A DNA stretch of 64,000 bases from Metallococcus carri. Its GTDB lineage: Bacteria; Actinomycetota; Actinomycetes; Actinomycetales; Dermatophilaceae. How positions within the stretch are numbered: position 1 is the first letter of the stretch; every line of letters begins with the position of its first letter. Positions 57,663 to 64,000 of this stretch are shown in pieces. A program made the position numbers and the translations under genes. Under the pieces are notes generated by a model. That model saw nothing but the letters and a program-made list of their open reading frames with translations, ran no database searches and was not told the origin of the DNA. The stretch lies in assembly GCF_011440275.1 (NCBI RefSeq), contig NZ_JAAOIV010000010.1, forward strand, positions 62,001 through 126,000, read 5' to 3'.

Positions 57663-58693
57663 GCCCGCAACCCCGCCTCGTCCACCACCCGCCAGGCGCG
57701 CTGCACCAGCAGGTCGACCATCTGCGCGGGCGGTGGCCCGCCCTTGGCGGCGTTGGACGGATTGTCCATGGCGCGCTTGCGCACGCCCTCGATGATCACC
57801 GCGATCTTCCACAGTCCGAGCGCGTGCCAGAAGGGCACGGTGGCGCCGTCCCGCCCGCTCGCCTCGAGGTATGCCGCAGTGAGCTCGTCCCGGCTCGGGA
57901 AGCCGGGCTCGGCGGCCGCGTCGAACAGATAGGACGGACCGTCACCGCGTTGCGGCCAGTACGCGAGCAGGCTGCCGAGGTCGGCGAGGGGGTCACCGAG
58001 TGTCGACAGCTCCCAGTCCACCGCCGCCCGTACCGCACCGGTGTCCGGGTCGAGGATCACATTGCGCAGGTGAAAATCGCCGTGCACCAAGGTGATCGTG
58101 TCGTCGCTCGGCACATTGGCCTGCAACACCTGAGTGAGCCGGTCCAGCTCGGGCAGGTCGCGGGTGCGGCTGCCCTCGAGTTGCGTGGTCCACCGCTTCA
58201 GCTGGCGTGGCCCGTAGGGCGAGTGGCTGGCCAGGTCGTCCAGGCCCACCTGCTGCAGGTCGACCGCGTGCACCTTGGCGAGGGTGCGCGCCATATCGAT
58301 GCCGATCGCGTGCCGCACATCGAGGGGCACCCCGTCGGTGTCGCCCGGTTCGTTGAGCACCAGGCCTTCGGTGAAGCCCATGACGACGACGGGCACGTCG
58401 TCCTCGATCTCACCGGGCTGAGCCGTGCCGATGGTCGTGGGCACCGGCACCGGGGTGTCCTGCAGGGCGGACATGATCCGGAACTCACGCCCGACGTCGT
58501 GAGCCGACTGCAGCAGCGTGCCGCGCGGAGGTCGGCGGACCACGACGCGGGTGCCGTCGGCATCGGTCACCAGATAGGTCAGGTTGGACTGGCCCATGCC
58601 GATTCGGTTGGCGGACAAGGGCTTTCGCAGCGTGAGGCCTTGGCCTGCGGACCATTCGGCGAGCCGGTCGAGGTCGACGGCGATATCACTCAT
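57659..58693 (-). CDS. APH-fold phosphotransferase (ACAD10/11 kinase-domain-like, LvaA-like)
   Basis: 344-aa aminoglycoside-phosphotransferase-fold kinase. ATP-lysine region [25 protein letters not shown] (about residues 50-75), catalytic [18 protein letters not shown] (about 202-219) and metal-binding [21 protein letters not shown]. Not an antibiotic-resistance gene: the same domain is fused to an acyl-CoA dehydrogenase in mammalian ACAD10/ACAD11 and is LvaA in the Pseudomonas levulinate operon, where it phosphorylates 4-hydroxyacyl-CoA. Here it overlaps the dehydrogenase by 4 bp, the split version. Substrate inferred from context. Confidence 0.88.
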   Translation of the reverse strand: MSDIAVDLDRLAEWSAGQGLTLRKPLSANRIGMGQSNLTYLVTDADGTRVVVRRPPRGTLLQSAHDVGREFRIMSALQDTPVPVPTTIGTAQPGEIEDDVPVVVMGFTEGLVLNEPGDTDGVPLDVRHAIGIDMARTLAKVHAVDLQQVGLDDLASHSPYGPRQLKRWTTQLEGSRTRDLPELDRLTQVLQANVPSDDTITLVHGDFHLRNVILDPDTGAVRAAVDWELSTLGDPLADLGSLLAYWPQRGDGPSYLFDAAAEPGFPSRDELTAAYLEASGRDGATVPFWHALGLWKIAVIIEGVRKRAMDNPSNAAKGGPPPAQMVDLLVQRAWRVVDEAGLRA

Positions 58694-59916
58694 CGGGTGG
58701 CACCGGTCTTCTCGGCGCGCCGCTGCAGCTCCCACCGCGCGATCGTCATCTTGTGCACCTCGTCGGGCCCGTCGGCGAGTCGCAGCGTGCGCATCCCGGC
58801 ATACATCTGGGCGAGGGGGAAGTCGTTCGAGACGCCAGCGCCACCGTGCACCTGGATCGCGCGGTCGATGATCTTCAGCGCCATGGTCGGGGCGGCGACC
58901 TTGATCGCGGCGATCTCGGTGCGCGCCACCTTGTTGCCGACGGTGTCCATCATCCAGGCGGCCTTGAGGGTGAGTAGGCGCAGCTGCTCGATCTCGATGC
59001 GTGCCTCGGCGATCCAGTCCTGGATGTTGCCACGGGAGGCGATCGGCTGACCGAAGGTGGTGCGCGAGGCGGCCCGGTCGATCATCAGGTCGAGGGCGCG
59101 TTCGGCGACCCCGATGGCGCGCATGCAGTGGTGGATCCGCCCCGGTCCGAGCCGGGATTGGGCGATCATGAAGCCGTCCCCCTCGCCGGCGAGCAGCGCG
59201 CTCTTGGGCACTCGGACGTCCTCGAAGACGACCTCGCCGTGGCCCTCGCGGTCGGCATACCCGAAGACCGGCAGGTTGCGCAGCACGGTGACGCCGGGGG
59301 TGTCGAGCGGGACGACCATCATCGACTGCTGGCGGTGCGGCGGGCCGTCCGGATCGGTCTTGCCCATGACGATGAGCACCTTGCAGTTCTGGTGCAGGGC
59401 GTTGGAGGTCCACCACTTGCGGCCGTTGAGGACATATTCGTCGCCGTCGGACTCCATCCGCAGCTCGATATTGCGGGCGTCTGAGCTCGCCACGGCCGGC
59501 TCGGTCATCGCGAAGGCCGACCGAATCTCACCGGCCAGCAAGGGTTTCAGCCACTTCTCCTTGTGCTCGTCGGTGCCGAAGAGCGTGAGCACTTCCATGT
59601 TGCCGGTGTCGGGAGCGCTGCAGTTCATCGCCTCGGGCGCGATGTGGATGGAGCGGCCCATGACCTCGGCGAGCGGGGCGTACTGCAGGTTGGTCAGGCC
59701 CGGACCCCACTCCTTGTGCGGGTGGAAGAGGTTCCACAGCCCGCGCTCACGCGCGTCGGCCTTGAGCTCCTCCAGGATTGGCGGCTGGAAGTGCGGGTTG
59801 CCCGACTTCGCCATCTGTTCCTCGTAGGTCGCCTCGGCCGGGTAGACGCGCTCGTCCATGAACGCGTTGACGCGCTTGAGGTAGTCCTTGGTCGTCGCGT
59901 CGGGTGCGAAATCCAC
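58690..59916 (-). CDS. Acyl-CoA dehydrogenase (ACAD10/11-like, LvaC-like)
   Basis: 408-aa FAD-dependent dehydrogenase. N-terminal [22 protein letters not shown] motifs [17 protein letters not shown] (about residues 135-151) and [21 protein letters not shown]-terminal [43 protein letters not shown] is the ACAD10/11 type. It is sandwiched between the SDR (6-nt gap) and the kinase (4-bp overlap). In ACAD11 and LvaC the enzyme uses 4-phosphohydroxyacyl-CoA to move the hydroxyl from C4 to C3. The same reaction is proposed here. Confidence 0.9.
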   Translation of the reverse strand: MDFAPDATTKDYLKRVNAFMDERVYPAEATYEEQMAKSGNPHFQPPILEELKADARERGLWNLFHPHKEWGPGLTNLQYAPLAEVMGRSIHIAPEAMNCSAPDTGNMEVLTLFGTDEHKEKWLKPLLAGEIRSAFAMTEPAVASSDARNIELRMESDGDEYVLNGRKWWTSNALHQNCKVLIVMGKTDPDGPPHRQQSMMVVPLDTPGVTVLRNLPVFGYADREGHGEVVFEDVRVPKSALLAGEGDGFMIAQSRLGPGRIHHCMRAIGVAERALDLMIDRAASRTTFGQPIASRGNIQDWIAEARIEIEQLRLLTLKAAWMMDTVGNKVARTEIAAIKVAAPTMALKIIDRAIQVHGGAGVSNDFPLAQMYAGMRTLRLADGPDEVHKMTIARWELQRRAEKTGATR

Positions 59917-59922
59917 TGTGTC

Positions 59923-60735
59923 TCAGTCCTTTTGGTCGTCGAGCAGAGTCTGCTGGTAGCGCCGCATGCCGCGCAGCCAACGGTCGTAATCGGTGGTCTT
60001 CTGGCGCCACATGTCGAGCACCTCGGCGTGCGGCAGGATCAGGAAGCGCTCGGCGTCGATGCCGGCCATGACGACCTCGGCCACCTCGTCAGTGGTCAGC
60101 ACCCGGCCGGCTGTCGTCACCGCGCGCATCTGCACGCTGTCGTGGCCGCCGGAGCGCAGCAGGTCGGTGTCGACTCCCATCGGGCACAGACAGCTGACCC
60201 GGACCCCGCGGTCGCCATAGGTCACCGACAACCACTCCGAGAAGGCGACGGCCGCGTGCTTGCTCGCGGCATAGGTCGGCGAACCGATCTGGGTCAGCAG
60301 CCCGGCCGCGGACGCGGTGCTGAGGAAGTAGCCTCGGCCTCGCTCAACCCATTGCGGCACAAGGACTTTCGCGGCACGGACATGAGCCATGAGGTTGACC
60401 TCGAGGCTGAGGTGCCAGTCGTCCTCGCTGGACTCCAGCCCGCGGCCGGCACCGACGCCGGCGTTGGCGGCATACAGCTCGACCGGGCCGAAACGGGTCT
60501 CGGCGAGTTCGACCAGGGCCTCGATCACCTGGGTGTCGGCCGCGTTGCCGGCCAGCTCAGCGACCCGCTGGCCGTATCGACCGCGCAGCCGCTCGGCCTG
60601 GGTGTGCAGACGGCTCGCGTCCAGGTCGGTGATGACCACCCGGGCGCCCTCCGTCAGGAAGCGGCGCGCGAGGGCGGCACCGATGCCGCCAGCGGCGCCG
60701 GTGACGATGGCAGTGGAGTCCTTGAGCTTCACCAT
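59923..60735 (-). CDS. Short-chain dehydrogenase/reductase
   Basis: 270-aa NAD(P)-dependent SDR. Cofactor loop TAIVTGAAGGIGAALARRF (TGxxxGIG), NNAG-like YAANAGVGAG, catalytic Ser then YAASKHAAVAF (Tyr-x3-Lys, about residues 155-159). Two starts are possible: ATG 60735 used here, or TTG 60768 with GAGGTAG upstream, which would put the start codon at the edge of the operator palindrome. First gene of the operon with the dehydrogenase, kinase and TetR; LvaD, which reduces 4-oxoacyl-CoA, is an SDR too. Confidence 0.9.
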   Translation of the reverse strand: MVKLKDSTAIVTGAAGGIGAALARRFLTEGARVVITDLDASRLHTQAERLRGRYGQRVAELAGNAADTQVIEALVELAETRFGPVELYAANAGVGAGRGLESSEDDWHLSLEVNLMAHVRAAKVLVPQWVERGRGYFLSTASAAGLLTQIGSPTYAASKHAAVAFSEWLSVTYGDRGVRVSCLCPMGVDTDLLRSGGHDSVQMRAVTTAGRVLTTDEVAEVVMAGIDAERFLILPHAEVLDMWRQKTTDYDRWLRGMRRYQQTLLDDQKD

Positions 60736-60747
60736 GCCGACGGTAGG

Positions 60748-60767
60748 TGAACCTGGATTCAGGTTCA
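60748..60767 (-). promoter_or_regulatory. Palindromic operator TGAACCTG-N4-CAGGTTCA before SDR operon
   Basis: Perfect 8-bp arms (60748-60755 and 60760-60767) around GATT, 12 nt upstream of the SDR ATG. Size and perfection suit a TetR or MerR dimer, and the TetR gene at the end of this operon is the natural candidate to bind it. Confidence 0.6.
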
Positions 60768-60776
60768 AGGTTTCTA

Positions 60777-60863
60777 CCTCGTTGGTTGATCGAGCGCCCT
60801 CCCCTCGTTGGTTGAGCGAGCGCCCTCCCCTCGTTGGTTGAGCGAGCGGAGCGAGTCGAAACC
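60777..60863. repeat. Triple 26-bp tandem repeat between acyl-CoA synthetase and SDR genes
   Basis: Copies at 60777-60802, 60803-60828 and 60829 on (unit CCTCGTTGGTTGAGCGAGCG plus CCCTCC), the last running into GGAGCGAGTCGAAACC. The final copy forms GGTTGAGCGAG...TCGAAACC, related to the GGTTTCGA...CTCAACC words at 28100-28232. Confidence 0.85.
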
Positions 60864-60880
60864 ACCGACGGCCGGCGCCG

Positions 60881-62560
60881 TCAGTCCTTCGCGGCGGTCT
60901 GCACCTCCAGCTCGCCGTCGGCGTAACGCTGACGCAGCACCTTCTTGTCGAACTTGCCGACGCTGGTCTTGGGCACCTCGTCGATGAAGGCCCACTTGTC
61001 GGGCAGCTGCCAGCGGGCGATCTTGTCGGCGAGGAAGGTCCTCAGTTCTTCAGGGGTGAGCGTCGCGCCTTCGCGCACAACGACATTCGCGAGCGGGCGC
61101 TCGCCCCACTTGTCATCCGGTATGCCGACGACCGACGCCTCGACGACGTCCTCGTGGGCCATCAACTCGTTCTCCAGCTCGACCGAGCTGATCCACTCAC
61201 CGCCGGACTTGATGACGTCCTTGGAGCGATCGGTGAGGTAGAGGAAGCCATCGGCGGTCACCGCCCCGACGTCGCCGGTGCGGAACCAGCCGCCCTCGGC
61301 GAACTTGCTCGCTCGATCCGCAACATCGGCTTCGGAGTCGGATTCGGTGTTGAGGTATGACGCGGTGATCCATGCGCCACGCACCTCAAGTTCGCCGACG
61401 CTCTCGCCGTCCTTGGGCTGCTCGCTCCCGTCCGGCCCGATGAGCCGACCCTCGAAGCCGGGCAGCAACCGGCCGGCCGCGACGCGGTAGCGCCAGTACT
61501 CCTCGGTGCCGGGCTCGGCATACGACGGCGGGATCGCGAGCGAGCCGACGGGCGAGGTCTCGGTCATCCCCCAGCCGGAGATGATCTCGATGTTGTGCTT
61601 GTCCTGGTAGGCCTTGAGCATCGACATCGGCGCGGCGGACCCACCGACCATCATCCGGCGCACGCTGGAGGTGTCGACCTCGTTGCTGTCGATATAGCGC
61701 AGCAGGTCGTTCCAGATGGTTGGCACGCCCGCACCACCGGTGACCTTCTCCGACTGGATCATGGCCGCGAGCGGTTCGGCCTGCAGGTAGCGGTCCGGCA
61801 TCACCAGCGAGGCGCCGGACAGCATGGCGATATAGGGGAAACCCCAGGCGTTGGCGTGAAAGAGCGGCACGACGATGAGCAGCCGGTCGTGGGCGGTGAA
61901 GCCCAGCGTGAGCCCGGTGCTGAGCGCGTGGATGTAGTTGCTCCGGTGCGAGTAGGCCACGCCCTTGGGGTTGCCGGTCGTGCCGGAGGTGTAGCAGAGC
62001 GACGAGGCGTCGTTCTCGTCGATGTCCTCGGGCCAGTCGAAGGTGTCCGGCTGACCGGCCAGCAGCTCGGCGTAGTCGTGCACCTTCTCCACGTGCTCTG
62101 GGGCGGCGAGGGCGTCGCGCACCTCGTCGCTGATCTCGCCGCTGACGATGACGTGGCGGATCTTCGGCAGGTGGCCGAGCAGCTTGCTGAACGGCTCGGC
62201 GAGGGTGTTGTCGACGATGACGATCTCGCTGCCGCCGTGATTGGCGGTGTAGGCGAGCTGCTCGCCGAAGAGTCGGATGTTGAGCGCGTGCAGGACGGCG
62301 CCCATCGAGGGCACGGCGAGATATGCGGTGAGGTGCTCGGCGTTGTTCCACATGAACGTCGCCACTCGCTGGTCACCGTCAATCCCCAACTGCCGCAACG
62401 CATTTGCGAGCTGGGCGGCCTGCTTGCCGACCTCCGCGTAGGTCGTCACCCGGGCACCGTTACCGGTCCAGGTGCGCACTTCGGAGCGGCCGTGGACGGT
62501 GGTGCCGTATTTCAACAGGGTGGAGATCAGCAACGGGGGCGCCTGCATCGTGCTCTTCAT
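60881..62560 (-). CDS. Long-/medium-chain acyl-CoA synthetase (AMP-forming)
   Basis: 559-aa ANL-superfamily ligase activating a carboxylic acid with ATP and CoA. Adenylate P-loop CYTSGTTGNPKGVAYSH (about residues 189-205), VPLFHANAWGFP, GWGMTETSPVGSLA (about 329-342), FRTGDVGAV, and the C-terminal catalytic Lys of PKTSVGKFDKKVLRQRY (about 530-546). Transcribed from its own promoter in the same direction as the SDR operon and next to it, so it may supply the CoA ester for that pathway. LvaE, the levulinate-CoA ligase, belongs to this family. Confidence 0.93.
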   Translation of the reverse strand: MKSTMQAPPLLISTLLKYGTTVHGRSEVRTWTGNGARVTTYAEVGKQAAQLANALRQLGIDGDQRVATFMWNNAEHLTAYLAVPSMGAVLHALNIRLFGEQLAYTANHGGSEIVIVDNTLAEPFSKLLGHLPKIRHVIVSGEISDEVRDALAAPEHVEKVHDYAELLAGQPDTFDWPEDIDENDASSLCYTSGTTGNPKGVAYSHRSNYIHALSTGLTLGFTAHDRLLIVVPLFHANAWGFPYIAMLSGASLVMPDRYLQAEPLAAMIQSEKVTGGAGVPTIWNDLLRYIDSNEVDTSSVRRMMVGGSAAPMSMLKAYQDKHNIEIISGWGMTETSPVGSLAIPPSYAEPGTEEYWRYRVAAGRLLPGFEGRLIGPDGSEQPKDGESVGELEVRGAWITASYLNTESDSEADVADRASKFAEGGWFRTGDVGAVTADGFLYLTDRSKDVIKSGGEWISSVELENELMAHEDVVEASVVGIPDDKWGERPLANVVVREGATLTPEELRTFLADKIARWQLPDKWAFIDEVPKTSVGKFDKKVLRQRYADGELEVQTAAKD

Positions 62561-62604
62561 GGGTCCGAGCCTGCCAGGTTCGAGGCGCCGAGGGGAACCT
62601 TTCT

Positions 62605-62620
62605 CGTGACGTGGATCACC
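62605..62620 (+). promoter_or_regulatory. CRP/GlxR-like operator upstream of aldehyde dehydrogenase
   Basis: CGTGACGTGGATCACC fits GTGA-N6-TCAC (8 of 10 consensus positions). A -10-like TAGGTT lies at 62628-62633, so the site overlaps the -35 region. Also 45 nt upstream of the acyl-CoA synthetase start on the other strand, so it could affect both divergent genes. Confidence 0.55.
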
Positions 62621-62665
62621 TCTCGTTTAGGTTGGAGCCAAGCAGCCAACGACGAAGGAGTCGAC

Positions 62666-64000
62666 GTGGTCAATTACCGCACCGAGAACCCCACGACGGG
62701 CGAGGTCGAGCAGGTCTTCGACGACCTGGACAAGGCCGGCATGGACGACGCGATCGGGCGAGCGGAGTCGGCATACGAGACCTGGCGCTCGACCTCCCCA
62801 CAGGACCGCGCGGCGATTCTGGCCAAGGTGGCCCAGCTGTATGGCGAGCGCGCGGAGGAGCTCGCGGCGGCGGCCACCAAGGAGATGGGCAAGCCCACCA
62901 AGGAAGCCCTCGGCGAGGTGCAGCTGTCGGCGATGATCTACCAGTGGTATGCCGACAACGGTCCCGGCCTGCTGGCCGATGAGGAGTTGCCGGCCCAGGG
63001 GGCGCAGCGCTCCGTGGTGCGCAAGGAGCCGATCGGGGTGCTGCTCGGGGTGATGCCCTGGAACTTCCCGTACTACCAGGTGGCCCGCTTCGCGGCGCCG
63101 AATCTGATGCTAGGCAACACGATCCTGCTCAAGCACGCGGAGATCTGTGCGGCCTCGGCGCTGCTGATGGAGCAGATCTTCACCGAGGCCGGGCTGCCGA
63201 AGGGCGCCTATGTCAACGTCTTTGCTCCGCACGACGTGATCGCCCAGGCCATCGCCGACCCGCGGGTGCAGGGCGTCTCACTCACCGGCAGCGAGCGGGC
63301 CGGCACCGCCGTGGCCAAACTCGCCGGCGAGAACCTCAAGAAGGCCGTGCTCGAGCTCGGCGGCTCCGATCCCTTCATCGTGCTCGACGCCGCCGACGTG
63401 GCCGGCGTCGCCAAGGCCGCCGCGCGGGGCCGGATGATGAACTCCGGTCAGGCCTGCAACTCCCCGAAGCGGATGTTCGTCGCCGACGCGATCTATGACC
63501 AGTTCGTCGACGAGCTGACCGCGCAGGTGGAGAAGCTCACCACGGGTGACCCGGCCGACGCCGCGACCCGGATGGGTCCGATGTCCTCGGTGACCGCGCG
63601 CGACACCCTCGCCGAGCAGGTGCAGGACGCGATCGACAAGGGCGCCACGGTGCGCACCGGCGGCAAGGTCGCTGACGGGCCGGGTGCGTTCTACCCGCCG
63701 ACGGTGCTCACCGACATCACCCCCGAGATGAGGGCCTGGTCGGAGGAACTTTTCGGCCCGGTCGCGATGGTCTACCGGATGACCGATGTCGACGAGGCGA
63801 TCAAGCAGGCGAACGAGTCGGCATACGGCCTGTCCGGATCGGTGTGGAGCGACGACCCGGAGAAGGCCGCCGAGGTCGCCGACCGGCTGGACGTCGGCAT
63901 GGCCTATGTCAACGAGCACGGCACGACCTTGCCGGGCCTGCCCTTCGGCGGCGTGAAGAACTCCGGTTTCGGTCGCGAGCTGGCGGCCGACGGCATGGGC
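62666..64000 (+). CDS. Succinate-semialdehyde-type aldehyde dehydrogenase (3' end cut by window)
   Basis: NAD(P)-dependent aldehyde dehydrogenase, 445 residues visible without a stop. Start GTG 62666 with GAAGGAG 5 nt upstream. Motifs: MPWNFPYYQVARFAAPN (about residues 133-149), SLTGSERAGTAVAKLAG (about 205-221), the catalytic Glu in ELGGSDPFIV, catalytic Cys in NSGQACNSPKRMFV and LPFGGVKNSGFGRELAADGMG at the visible end. The GabD/SSADH family, 452-460 aa, fits; only a dozen or so residues are missing. Under a CRP-like site. Confidence 0.92.
   Translation, partial: MVNYRTENPTTGEVEQVFDDLDKAGMDDAIGRAESAYETWRSTSPQDRAAILAKVAQLYGERAEELAAAATKEMGKPTKEALGEVQLSAMIYQWYADNGPGLLADEELPAQGAQRSVVRKEPIGVLLGVMPWNFPYYQVARFAAPNLMLGNTILLKHAEICAASALLMEQIFTEAGLPKGAYVNVFAPHDVIAQAIADPRVQGVSLTGSERAGTAVAKLAGENLKKAVLELGGSDPFIVLDAADVAGVAKAAARGRMMNSGQACNSPKRMFVADAIYDQFVDELTAQVEKLTTGDPADAATRMGPMSSVTARDTLAEQVQDAIDKGATVRTGGKVADGPGAFYPPTVLTDITPEMRAWSEELFGPVAMVYRMTDVDEAIKQANESAYGLSGSVWSDDPEKAAEVADRLDVGMAYVNEHGTTLPGLPFGGVKNSGFGRELAADGMG

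Noticed and set aside
57659-58693. Aminoglycoside resistance kinase
   Set aside because: The gene overlaps an acyl-CoA dehydrogenase and SDR in one operon and resembles ACAD10/11-type kinase domains, so a catabolic role is more likely.

Overview
The window is chromosomal DNA from a high-GC (roughly 70%) actinobacterium, most likely a Micrococcales member (Dermacoccaceae/Intrasporangiaceae-like; the family is a weak guess). Support: frequent GTG/TTG starts, promoters whose -10 box lies 7-8 nt before the start codon (leaderless mRNAs), a small SRP RNA just upstream of dnaX, recR followed by a DUF5063 gene, LytR_C proteins and CRP/GlxR-type operators. I see no phage, IS, CRISPR or plasmid genes; gene order and composition look like core genome plus catabolic loci.

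Layout. 1-3.2 kb: two-component system (kinase cut by the window start) and a DUF2786 protein. 3.4-10.4 kb: sugar porter plus Fe-alcohol dehydrogenase, then the glycerol regulon glpD / glpF-glpK around a divergent AT-rich palindrome. 10.4-16.4 kb: ECF sigma/membrane regulator pair, dicarboxylate-type MHS transporter, PEP carboxykinase with a perfect CRP/GlxR box, CorA. 16.4-19.5 kb: thiolase, GNAT, PfkB kinase. 19.5-29.1 kb: tRNA-Arg(ACG) and a xylose locus (xylFGH-type ABC transporter, ROK repressor, xylA, xylB) with a second perfect CRP box. 29-35 kb: SMP-30 lactonase, def, PH-domain membrane operon, MFS, upp, tadA, MarR, pxpA, tRNA-Ser(CGA). 35-43 kb: two LytR_C proteins around a HerA/DUF853 ATPase, tRNA-Ser(GGA), SRP RNA, dnaX, plsC, recR, DUF5063. 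43-47 kb: GDPD, GT39-type and PAP2 membrane enzymes, HxlR regulator with an NAD(P)-binding target. 47-51 kb: lysC (TTG start, internal beta-subunit start), asd and a tandem asd paralogue lacking the catalytic cysteine. 51-56 kb: solitary DUF1778 antitoxin, glutaryl-CoA-dehydrogenase-like gene, polar amino-acid ABC operon. 56-64 kb: aldo/keto reductase, a TetR - APH-like kinase - acyl-CoA dehydrogenase - SDR operon beside an acyl-CoA synthetase (resembling split ACAD10/11 or the levulinate lva pathway), and a succinate-semialdehyde-type dehydrogenase cut by the window end, with a CRP-like box.

How it fits together: much of the window is carbon catabolism (glycerol, xylose, acyl-CoAs, gluconeogenesis) with CRP/GlxR-like sites at three of the promoters, which suggests a shared cAMP-type control. 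The most unusual signal is at DNA level: the octamer GTATGCCG/CGGCATAC occurs about 65 times (about 33 and 32 on the two strands, roughly one per kb) where base composition predicts about two, in every codon phase and in intergenic hairpins. This is reminiscent of DNA-uptake or other highly iterated genome-signature sequences. Counts were made by eye and may be off by a few.
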